A program made the position numbers and the translations under genes. Positions 54,532 through 64,000 of a stretch of 64,000 nucleotides of DNA are shown here, piece after piece. The stretch is from Areca catechu (taxonomy: Eukaryota; Streptophyta; Magnoliopsida; Arecales; Arecaceae), in the NCBI GenBank assembly GCA_021397845.1, contig CM038052.1:130329854-130393853 (forward strand). Direction: 5' to 3'. The notes below the pieces were generated by a model. That model saw only the letters and a program-made list of their open reading frames with translations. It had not been told where the DNA came from and did not search any database. Numbering within the stretch: the first letter of the stretch is position 1; every line of letters starts with the position of its first letter.

Positions 54532-56294
54532 GTTATACTCTTTTTGGAAGTACTCTTTGAAACACATGTGGGACATAGAAAACTATCAAGAGGGCCATGC
54601 TATGACGGAGAGATACACCTTACAGGTGGATGAAACTAAGGGATGACATGTCTTGACCCTTGCCGCATAGTATTAAGGCATTGGAAAGACCCCCTCGGCC
54701 CATCAGTGGATGAGGAAGAAGGAGCTCATATGGACAGAAGGCTCTTCTCATTATAAGAAGGAAAGGGAGAAGAACATCCTAGAGAACCTCAGCCACTTAT
54801 CACTTGCGGCCCAGGTTCTCAAAGAGTGTTCTCGGCCTTTCCTTTGTTCCCAGTGTCTGTTAATACGGGGTGCTAAAGGGAAATCAAAGGAGATTCACGA
54901 TGAGAGACACTCCTTTAATCTCACACCCTCACCAGCGAGGGTAGTAACACTGTAGCCGGGCCCCATGCCAAGGTGAACATCTCTCACCATGACACTAATC
55001 TTGCTCAAGCACCTTTCTCTTGCTATATTAAAAAAAATCATGCATTTTCAATACCAATACCTATGGCCAAGGGAATCGCTAGGGAAAATCAATAAAACCC
55101 CTTTATTAGGGTTAGGAAAAGCTAGTAGTGGTGATGGGAAGGTAACATTCCAAACATTCAATTTATAGAGAAACCAGATAGAAGTCGGCTGGCTAAATGG
55201 CTGATTGACAATTAATAAGAGTCTCTTTCCACCATTAAAAATTTCTAAGAAAGGAAAATATCATGGTAGATTTCCAATATGAAATTTTGCTTCTCTCATC
55301 CTAAAATTGGCATAAAAATTTAGCAAGATTTTTGGCTGAGCGAAGTCATATGCATGCTCTCAGCTCAAAAAAAACTTGAATTCCCAAAATTGATATTATT
55401 TGTAAGCTACACCTCCTATCTTAAAGAGCACAGGATTCTACAGAAGAAGATTAAAGTACTCGAGGCAAGATGTCTTGAAAGTCTTTGACCAAGATAAAAA
55501 GATTCAATACCCGAATGCCTTTAGCCAAGCTAGCATTGGAATGCTTTTAGCCTGATGCTCAACTCCTGAAAGTCATTTGCTAGGATAAAAAGATTCAATA
55601 CTTAAAAGCCTTTAGTTAGACCAGCACTAGAAAGCCTTTGACCTGATGCTTAACTCCTGAAAGCCTTTGGCTAGGATAAAAAGACTCAATGCCCAAAAGC
55701 ATTTATCCAGGCCAATATTGGAAAGCCTTGACGATGCTCAACTCCTAAAGTCTTTGGCTGAAAAAAAAGATTCAACACTTGAAAGTCTTTGATTGGGCCA
55801 GCATTGGAAAGCCTTTGGCTTAAAACTCAACTTTTGAAAGCCTTTGACAGGAATAAAAAGATTCAATGCCCGAAAGCCTTTGGCTGGGCTAGCATTAGAA
55901 AGCCTTTAGCTGGGCCAGCATTAGAAAGCCTTTGGCTTGACACTCAACTTTCAAAAGCTTTTGACCGAGATAAAAGGATTTAATGTTCGAAAGCCTTTGG
56001 TCAGGCTAGCATTAGAAAACTTTTGGCTTGACACTCAACTCCTGAAAGTTTTTGGCCATGATAGAAAGATTCAATGCCCAAAGGCCTTTGGCTGGGCCAG
56101 CATTGAAAAGTCTACGATTAGATATCTAGCTCTCCAATACCACCTTTGCCTAGGAATGATGTTAATATTAGTAAATTAATGACCAAATCAAGGCAATACC
56201 TAGCATACTCAACTTCCTAGGTTAAAGCCGAGTTGAGTCATTTCAAGCCTTAAAGAAAGGAATTTCTAGACTCCCGAACATCTGGTGTCGGATA
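54532..56294 (+). other. Unassigned DNA, no recognised gene
   Basis: Right flank of B0 up to B3. No similarity to the families above that I can see. It could be the far part of the gypsy element at 40555-42693 if B0 inserted into it, but the joining bases do not prove it. One 81-codon frame (54710-54955) is not recognisable. Contains the 91-bp tandem array at 55481-56130. Confidence 0.5.
55481..56130 (+). repeat. 91-bp tandem repeat, about seven units
   Basis: Each unit runs (G)CCTTTGGCTAGGATAAAAAG, then ATTCAATGCCCGAAAGCC, TTTGGCTGGGCCAGCATT and GGAAAGCCTTTGGC, ending in ATGCTCAACTCCTGAAA. Unit starts are near 55481, 55572, 55663 and so on; one unit near 55850 holds an extra copy of the GGGCCAGCATTAGAAAG part. 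Units differ by many substitutions, so the array is old. Confidence 0.85.
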
Positions 56295-58761
56295 TGAAAG
56301 GATTATGCCCTAAAGGCCAATCGAAATGTTGTATTTCGATGGAATTTTATTTTGTATCCCAAACCAGTGTATTGACATTATCAATTAATAAAGGCATTTT
56401 ATTTTCATCAATGCTGTCTTATTAATTTTATTAAGATATGATGAACCCCATAGATTAGAGCTATGGTTCTAGGGTTATGATGAGATCATACCAGTAAGAC
56501 CTAAAGCCTTAAAATCCTAATCTAGAATATTCCTGGTCGATGGGATATTGAGTAGGGGATCAATGTTTCCAGCAAGACCAGCACATCCTATGTATACTTG
56601 GTGAAGAGGGTGACTGATCTCACATTCACTTATGTTTGACACTAATACTAGGATGTGGGTGCACATTAGAGAATGAGTTCACTGAATGGATCCAACTTGA
56701 GAACATCTAATGGAACCTTATCTGTTTGTCAATAGATAGTTCTCATAGTGAAAGTAGTGCATGTGGTCCTTTGACCTGAGATTGCCATGGTACCTTGTAT
56801 GCATGAATCCATACTTTGGTTCACACTCAATCATGACACTGAGTCATGCACGGGGTGATACTATGTATGGTGGATTGCATATGGAGGTTCTGAGTAGGTC
56901 AAAAAGGAATCGATCAACCCTAGTAAGAGGGAAGCGCATCTAGATGATTTCAATCAAATGAAGATTCGAAAAATCATTGATCAAAGTATGAACATTAGAA
57001 ATAGTTTCTAATGGTTCATTAATGAATTATCATTATCAGATTGAGCATGGAATGAATATGAAATTGGATTTGACAAGTATCCATATCCATAGTCATATTC
57101 AGGGTGCAAGTAGATCAAATGACTGAATTGCTCGGTAACTCACCACTGAAGGGTATTTTGGTAAATCCATCAAAATTTCTCATCTTCCTGGTAGGCATGA
57201 CACGTTGCTAGACGTCAATCTTGTCTTGTAGGTCTTTATGAACCAATTGATTTGGTTTCATGAGTTAATTCGATGTGTGACTCAATTGGACAATTAGGTG
57301 AGCCAATTTGACCTAATTAGGTCAATCGGTTCAATCGGATCGAATTGGCTCAAACCTAAACCTACTGCTGGCTAGATGTAGAACCTAATGGGTCACACAC
57401 AATAGAGACTTGGTCAAGGAAGTCATTCATGATTTAATTAGGGTCATAGGATCCTAATTGGTTAGTCGGATTACATACTAGCATATGTAGGCTAACCAAA
57501 TTCCTAACCCAATTGGATTGGGTCCGGTTGCTTGCTAATTGGGCTATCCTAATTATAGAAAACCTAAATTAGGTTGAGTCCTAAGTGGGGCTAGCCTAAT
57601 CAAAGCTAAATCTGATTTTAATTTGGATTTAAGGGCATTTTAGGTGCCATACATGAAGAGTCCCAATGGCATGGTACTCTTGGTACCTAAATGATACCTT
57701 AACTTCAAAAGGGCACAGAATGAGCTATAGATCTCTGATTTGAATATAATTCATATGGTTAGAAATGAAATTTTATGCTCTTTCCAATGACACCCATATT
57801 GCCTATGTTTTGACTGGTCAATATTCTTTGAAATTTGTGTGGAAGAAGGATGGCACGCACGGTGCATGAAGAGTCGCAACTCTTCATATGGCACGCGGTT
57901 CTGATGTAGAGTCCTTCTGCTATCAGGACTCTTCATAATCTCTGATGTTTGGAGATTAAAGAGGCATCTCTTGGCTTCCTAGGGACTGGTAATCGACATG
58001 TGGCATGTGAAAATTTGTCCAAATAAAAGAAGGGATGTGAATAAGGCCTTCGGTGCATGAATGGGCTTATTAGATATAATTTTTCAAGCCAGATAACTTC
58101 TCTTCGGTCTTGAAAAATTATATCTGATAAGTTTAAGGGAGGACATATCACACACCCCTCTTGTATCTATAAATAGGGGGCGGTGAAATGAGTCTGATAT
58201 AAGAATTTCACCGAAGTATTATTCTGAGTGTCTCGCTCTCCCTCCTTCTTTCTTTAAGACAAGACTTGTCTTGTTAAGACAAGGTCTTTTCAAATAAGAC
58301 AAGGTCTTTTCTAATAGGACAAGGCTTTATTTTAGGACATAAGCCTAAGGGGTCCTAGAGGAGGGTTGTCCTAAAACCAGGAGTGGTTTAGGAGAGTGTC
58401 TTTAGTGCCCTACAGTAGGACAGGGTGTCCTACAGTGGTCAATAGACCAAAGGCTGTCGAAAGAGTTCCACTTATACAAGCAACTTGAAGAAGGAGATCT
58501 TCCTTGGTTCGAGTTTCATGTGGATCATTGTTGGAGGTTGAATGTTTGGGCGCCTGGTGGAGAAGAAGGCTGAATCAGGGTTTTCTTCATCGGATTGGAT
58601 ACTAATGGTTCAGGTTGGTGCCTAAACTCTAGTTTATATTATATATGCATGTTTGTATATTTTAATTCCTAGTAAGGAGGTCTTGGGTTAAGGGTTTGGT
58701 AGTGGTTTCATAATAAATTTTTGAAATCCACGCTTCTGCCCTGGTCACCAAAATCCTTACA
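56295..58761 (+). repeat. B3 5' LTR (2467 bp)
   Basis: TGAAAGGATTATGCCC...CCTTACA. TATA box TATAAATA at 58168-58175. Downstream of it, at about 58255-58345, lies a run of AAGACAAG/CTTGTCTT words that can pair with each other; B0, B1 and B2 have a similar run. Confidence 0.93.
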
Positions 58762-58762
58762 G

Positions 58763-58774
58763 TGGTATCAGAGC
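58763..58774 (+). other. B3 primer-binding site (initiator tRNA-Met)
   Basis: TGGTATCAGAGC, perfect, one base after the LTR end. Confidence 0.94.
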
Positions 58775-59993
58775 CACCTTATTAGGGATAAATCATACAA
58801 AATTTGAAGTTGCCCAATTTTGTAGGACTCTTGAGGTTGCCCATTTTGGTTGGACTCTACAAAGTTTGAAGTTGCCCAATTTTGTAGGACTCTATAAAAT
58901 TTGAAGTTGCCCAATTTCGTAGGACTCTACAAAAGTTTAGAGTTACATATGATTGATATGTTTATGCATATATGTATGTCACTGGTTAGGGTTTTCACTT
59001 AAACCTTAATCGATATAGAGATATGTTTAGCTTTCTAGTCATCATACTGAAATAAGGTTGCCCTCGCATAATGGTGGATCCATTATGTGGTAGATGGTTG
59101 TCCTAGTACGATGACACACTTGGCACATTATCAAATGATATATGATGCATTGTTGATGAATGGTAATATTAGAATGTGCTTCTGTTTGAATAGCCCTCTA
59201 TTAAAATTATATTAAGTTGTAGTGTCATATGCCAAAAGCAAAATAATCAAGATGATTAGTTGATCATTCGGTGTCTAGGAAATGTGGTTCATGATCGATA
59301 AAGAGGACGTGATTTTTAATTGGTTCCGTTGACTGACCTGGCCAATTTTTATTGGTGTCTAGGAAAGCAACGGGGGGACTCCCACTACACTCCCACTTAC
59401 CTGGCCGATAAGATTAACTTAATTCTTGATTGATATGCTTAGTGTAATATTCACTACATTAGGCCTTCCTTCATGCTAGGACATTATTATGTTATGATCC
59501 GTATTAGGTTTGTTGTGTACACACAAGGCCTATTATGGTAACTAACACAATTTTGGCCTGGTACATTTGATGCTTATGCCATGATTTAATATAATACTTT
59601 GTTGTGAACACACAAGGATATTATTATTACAATCATGACTATAAAGGAATGAAGGGTCTTAATTAACTAAAAATATATAGTTTGTTGTGCATACACAAGG
59701 CTATTAATATTTTAGAGGCCAGGTTTTGTTGAGAATTGTGTGAGATACAATTGGAAAGAGTTTTCCTACCTTTGAACTTATAAAAGATTCTTGTGTACAC
59801 ACAAGGTCTTTTATAAGGAATTAGGATCTCAACCCCACTAAGAAAACCAATTAGGATTTCTCAATCATCATATAGAGGGTTATGATGCTTGATAAAATAA
59901 TGGGAGACATAATTAAGTTAAAGTCCTAATTTAATTATGTTTTGTCAACATTGGTTGTTTGCTTATGTTGTGTTCTTTGTTAATGTAGATTAA
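58775..59993 (+). other. B3 leader, no gene
   Basis: Begins with three copies of a GTTTGAAGTTGCCCAATTTT-like word (58800-58925), followed by sequence like the B1 and B2 leaders with repeated TTTGTTGTGNACACACAAGG words. No coding region. Confidence 0.75.
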
Positions 59994-60790
59994 ATGGCCT
60001 CTTCACTCTCACTCCGTAGTATACTAGATGCCAATAAATTGACTGGACTGAACTATGTTGACTGGTTGAGAAACCTAAAGATAGTACTCAGGCAGGAAAA
60101 ACTTTCTTACATTCTTGATACCCCTACCTTGGAACCTTTAGGGGAAGATGCCTCGCAAGAGGAAAAGACCACATACAAGATGTGGCAAAATGACTCACTC
60201 ACTGTCAAATGTATCATGCTTGCCTCTATGACCAATGAGTTGCAGAGGCAACATGATAGCATGGACACTAACTCCATATTGCTCAATCTAAAAGAGCTAT
60301 ATGGAGAACATAGTCGAACTACTAGATATGAGATATCTAAGCAGTTGTTCCAGCGAGAATGACAGAAGGTATATCCGTACAAGACCATGTACTGATGGTT
60401 ATTGACATGATCACTCGATTAGATCAATTGGGTTTTGTTATGGATGGGGAGTTGAATCAGGATTTGATCCTGCAGTCACTCCCGGAGTCATTTTCATAGT
60501 TTGTTCTTAATTATCATATGAACAAACTTAACACTTCCTTTCCTGAGCTGTTAAACATGTTAAAAATAGCAGAGAGCCATTTAAAGAAAAATTAGGCTCC
60601 ACTACTTCTTGTGGATGGGATCAACAAGAAGAAGTCAGGCAGAAAGGGTTCCAAGAGGAGATTGAACCCAAAAAGGGGCATCAAGAAGAAGAAAGGAAAG
60701 AAGGCCTCCAGACAGATGACCTGCTTTCACTATGGCAAGCCGGGTCATTAGAAGAGGAACTGCAAGGCTTACCTTGCAGGTGTGAAGCCT
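59994..60790 (+). pseudogene. gag: B3 gag (broken)
   Basis: ATG 59994 opens 122 codons (MASSLSLRSILDANKLTGLN..) with the gag body (YVDWLRNLKIVLRQEKLSYI, KMWQNDSLTVKCIMLASM, LLNLKELYGEH). A shift near 60350 ends it; the frame then continues (DMITRLDQLGFVMDGELNQD) with TAG at 60497-60499 in place of the Gln of SFSQF. The basic tail (KKSGRKGSKRRLNPK) leads to the knuckle CFHYGKPGH, then TAG (60749-60751) where Trp is expected, then KRNC. The second Cys is Tyr. Confidence 0.88.
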
Positions 60791-63700
60791 GGTGCATCGG
60801 ATGCACCAAAAGGTATGAAAGAAGTTCATACTATTTTGTCATTAGATTCTTCCATTTCAAATACTTGGGTATTGGATACCGCCTGTGGTCATAATATCTG
60901 CAAATCATTGCAGGGGCTGCAGAGGCTTAGAGTATTAAAGGAAGGAGACTTCGAGCTTTACGGTGGAGGAGAGTCCATCCAAGCAGAGGCCGTAGGGACT
61001 TATATCTTGAAGTTACCTTCGGGAAAGATTTAGAGCTGAGAGATTGTTACTGTATGCCTAAGGTCATTAGAAATATCATTTCTGTACCCTTGTTACTTAG
61101 ACAAGGTTATACTATGAATGTGATGAGCAATGGTTGCTCAATCAGCTTTTCTAATGAAATTATATGTTATGGCGTATTTTGCAATGGTCTTTTTACTCTA
61201 TCCACTAATGACAATATACTTCATGTAAGTAACAAACGAAAGAGATATGATGTAAACAATACTTTACTCTGGCACTGTCGGCTTGGACATATTAGTGAGA
61301 CTAGGATTAGCAAGTTATACAAGGAAAATTTCCTTAATCCTTATGATTATGGATCATTAGGAACTTGTGAATCATGTCTCATAGGTAAAATGGCCAAGAC
61401 TCCATTTAGTGGATATAGAGAAAGGACAATTGAGTTATTAGGACTCATACATACAGATGTATGTGGGCCTATGACAACTTAGGCCAAGGGTGGATACTCT
61501 TATTTCATCATGTTTACTGATGATTTTTCAAGGTACGGATTTATGTATCTTATGAAACATAAGTCCGAAGCCTTTGATAAATTTTTAGAGTATTAAAGTA
61601 TGGTAGAGAAACAAACGGGGAAAAGTATTAAAATCCTTCGATCAGATCGAGGAGGTGAATACTTATCCACCGAGTTTCTCGATCACCTTAAAGAAAAGGG
61701 GATTATCTTTGAATGGACCCCTCCTTACACACCACAATTAATGGGTGTTCTAAAAGGAGGAACCGTACCTTATTTGATATGGTACGATCCATGATGTGCT
61801 TCATAGGGTTACTTGTTTCCTTCTAGGGATATGCTTTGGAAACCGTGGCTAATATCTTAAATAGAGTACCATCTAAATCTATCTCTAGCACTCCATATGA
61901 CATATGGAGGGGTAAGAAACCCAATCTTAAGTATCTTAAGATATGGGGATGTCCAGCCTATGTCAAAAGAAATTTTGGACATAAGCTGGATGCTAGAGCA
62001 GATAAGTGTCTATTTGTAGGATATCTTAAAGATAGTATAGGATATGTTCTACCACCCTACTGAACAAAAAATTTTTGTCAGTAGGCATGCCACTTTTCTG
62101 GAGAAAGAGTTCATCCTACAAAAGGGCAGTGGGAGAAATATTGAACTTGAAGAAGTTCAACAAATAGATACATCTCAACCAAATGATAACATAGTTAGTA
62201 TAGAACCAGAACAGACCACTCCTATCCGTAGGTCTGATAGGGTACATCATGCACCTGAGAGGTATGGGTTCATTATTGAAAATAATGAAGCCCGGATCAT
62301 TGAAAATGTTGAGCCTCTAACCTATATGGATGCTGCCATGAGTAGGGACTCAGACAGATGGCTGGAAGCCATGAGATCCGAAATGGACTCCATGTATGTC
62401 AACCAAGTGTGGACTTTGGTTGATGCACCAGAGGGTGTTAACCCTATTGGATGCAAATGGGTCTATAAGAAAAAGATTGGGGCAGATGGCCAAGTCGAAA
62501 CTTATAAAGCCAGAATAGTGGCTAAGGGTTTCAGACAAAAACATAGAATAGATTATGATGAAACATTTTCTCCGGTTGCCATTGTCAAATCTATTCAGAT
62601 CATGCTTGCTATAGCAGCATATCATGATTATGAAATATGGCAGATGGATATGAAAATTGCATTCCTTAATAGTTTCCTTGAGGAAGAGGTCTATATGTCA
62701 TAGCCAGAAGGTTTTGTCTTGGAGACTAAACCTAATCAGGTATGTAGGCTGAAGAAATCCATTTATGGATTAAAGCAAGCATCCAGGAGTTGGAACATCC
62801 AATTTGATAAGACAGTCAAAGAGTTTGACTTTATTAAAATGAGGATGAACTTTGTGTGTACAAGAAAACTAGTGGGAGTGCTATAGTTTTCTTGGTTCTG
62901 TATGTGGATGACATACTCCTTATTGTGAATGATATCCCAATGTTACAATCAATCAAGGTATGGTTATCTAAATAGTTTTCCATGAAAGACTTGGGAGAAG
63001 CATCCTATATACTGGGTATCAAGATCTATAGAGATAGATCTAGCAGGATGCTAGGCTTATCTCAGTTTAGGTACATTGACCAAGTGCTAAAGAGATTTAA
63101 AATGGAGGGAAGTAAAAGAGGTTACTTGCCCATTGGTCATGGCATACATCTTTCTAAGAAGATGTCTCCTAAGACACTTGAAGAAAGAAATAGAATGAGT
63201 TCTATACCTTATGCTTCGGCTATAGGTTCTATAATGTATGCTATGTTATGTACCAGGCCTGATGTGGCATATGCCTTAGGTATAGCCAACAGATTTCAGG
63301 CTGATCCAGGAGAGGATCACTAGAAAGCTGTGAAAAATATTCTTAAGTACTTAAGAAGGACTAAGGATATTTTTCTGATATACGGAGGATCTGATCTTAA
63401 ACTGGAAGCTTATTCAGATTCTAGTTTTTAATCGGATCCAGATGATAGCAAATCTATTTCAGGGTATGTTTTTACCCTAAATGGAGGAGCTGTAAGCTGG
63501 AAGAGTTCTAAACAACAGACTGTAGCTGACTCAACCACTGAGGCAGAATACATTGCTGTTAGTGAAGCTGCCAAGGAAGTTGTCTGGATGAAGAAATTCA
63601 TCTCAAAGTTGAGCGTTGTTCCAGAGATTGAAGGTCCAGTACCACTTTACTGTGATAATACTGGAGCCATCGCTCAAGCTAAGAAACTTAGAGCTCATCA

Positions 63701-63887
63701 CAAATCAAAGCACATTCTAAGACACTTCCATCTCGTTCGAGAGATTGTGGAAAGATAAGAAGTTTGCATTAAAAGAGTAGAAACGAAGAACAACATGGCA
63801 GACCCATTCACTAAGGCTCTACCACAGCGGGAGTTTGATCGCCACCTCGATTGTATGGGGTTAAAATTTAAAGGCAATTGGCTTTAA
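60791..63887 (+). pseudogene. pol: B3 pol: protease, integrase, RT, RNase H (few breaks)
   Basis: Protease WVLDTACGHNICKSLQGL (Asp codon 60875-60877), then a shift near 61030. GAG-pre-integrase LLWHCRLGHISETRI and CESCLIGKMAKTPF (to 61482). TAG at 61483-61485 in place of Gln. Integrase with LRSDRGGEYLSTEFLDHL and WTPPYTPQLMGV (61600-61760; its ERRN region broken). RT from 62044 (VDAPEGVNPIGCKWVYKKKI, IWQMDMKIAFLN), TAG 62701-62703 at the Gln of YMSQPEGF, YVDD at 62901-62912, then 113 open codons (62982-63323) to a TAG at a Trp. RNase H follows with STTEAEYIAVSEAAKEVVWM and ends GNWL at 63885-63887. Confidence 0.9.
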
Positions 63888-63890
63888 TGC

Positions 63891-63900
63891 AAGTGGGAGA
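63891..63900 (+). other. B3 polypurine tract
   Basis: AAGTGGGAGA, one base before the TG of the 3' LTR; standard copia plus-strand primer. Confidence 0.9.
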
Positions 63901-63901
63901 T

Positions 63902-64000
63902 TGAAAGGATTATACCCTAAAGGCCAATCGAAATGTTGTATTTCGATTGGATTTTCTTTTGTATCCCAAACCAGTGTATTGACATTATCAATTAATAAAG
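63902..64000 (+). repeat. B3 3' LTR, first 99 bases
   Basis: TGAAAGGATTATACCC..., matches 56295 onward; cut by the window end. Confidence 0.93.

Larger units (their letters stand above)
56295..64000 (+). mobile_element. B3: copia element, cut by window end
   Basis: 5' LTR, perfect primer site, leader, gag-pol to the RNase H end, polypurine tract and the first 99 bases of the 3' LTR. The 5' and 3' LTR starts differ by only a few bases over 99 (for example ATGCCC/ATACCC), so it is younger than B1. Gag-pol carries several stops and a few shifts. Target duplication cannot be checked. Confidence 0.93.

Noticed and set aside
42689..54536. TTTAT/GTTAT as target duplication of LTR B0
   Set aside because: Only four of five bases agree and it requires shifting the LTR start by one base; kept as unresolved.
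54710..54955. 81-codon frame in unassigned DNA
   Set aside because: No start context, domain or similarity that I can recognise; length is possible by chance.
55789..56179. Open frames with repeated ALESLWLDTQL-like peptides
   Set aside because: They are translations of the 91-bp tandem repeat; the period is not a multiple of three and the units are diverged.

Overview
The window is plant nuclear DNA made almost entirely of LTR retrotransposons nested in one another. Evidence for a flowering plant is the set of Ty1/copia and Ty3/gypsy pol fragments, primer-binding sites matching plant initiator tRNA-Met (TGGTATCAGAGC), AT-rich non-coding DNA and no host gene, tRNA or rRNA. I cannot name the species. 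For reference I name the families A (Sirevirus-like copia with a third ORF), B and C (other copia families), D (a non-autonomous LTR element), E (a solo LTR related to A) and G (a gypsy fragment).

Layout. 1-8464 is A1 on the minus strand, cut by the window start and inserted in the 5' LTR of copia element B1. 8465-13778 is the rest of that LTR, a leader and a badly decayed gag-pol of B1. The B1 3' LTR is split into three pieces (13793-13924, 25321-25495, 39891-40554) by two insertions. The first is A2 (13925-25315, plus strand, complete, perfect 5-bp duplication AGATT). The second is a composite of family C (25496-39890, minus strand, LTR-internal-LTR fragment-partial internal-LTR). The left C LTR itself holds solo LTR E (26859-28287, duplication TCCTT). 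40555-42693 is a gypsy RNase H-integrase remnant. A B-type LTR (B0) starts at 42694 and ends at 54531; it is split by D (43395-45854, duplication GTTTC) and by element B2 (46576-53558, duplication CAAGA). 54532-56294 has no recognised gene but carries a 91-bp tandem repeat. 56295-64000 is B3, the best preserved B copy, cut by the window end inside its 3' LTR.

No gag or pol frame is intact. A2 is the closest to a complete element: two LTRs, primer site, gag, pol, a third ORF and several polypurine tracts. The third ORF follows pol after a spacer carrying its own promoter-like sequence. It encodes a basic N-terminus, a domain resembling the 'putative plant transposon protein' family, an acidic Pro-rich linker and coiled coils.

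Most interesting signals: a row of hairpins with covarying stems in the transcribed part of the A and E LTRs; a cluster of AGCCGAC (DRE/CRT-like) sites in the A1 U3; the promoter-like spacer before ORF3; in-frame UAG codons at the same positions in different B copies; element D, with about 1.15-kb LTRs around a 167-bp interior; and an E-derived promoter segment patched into a C LTR.
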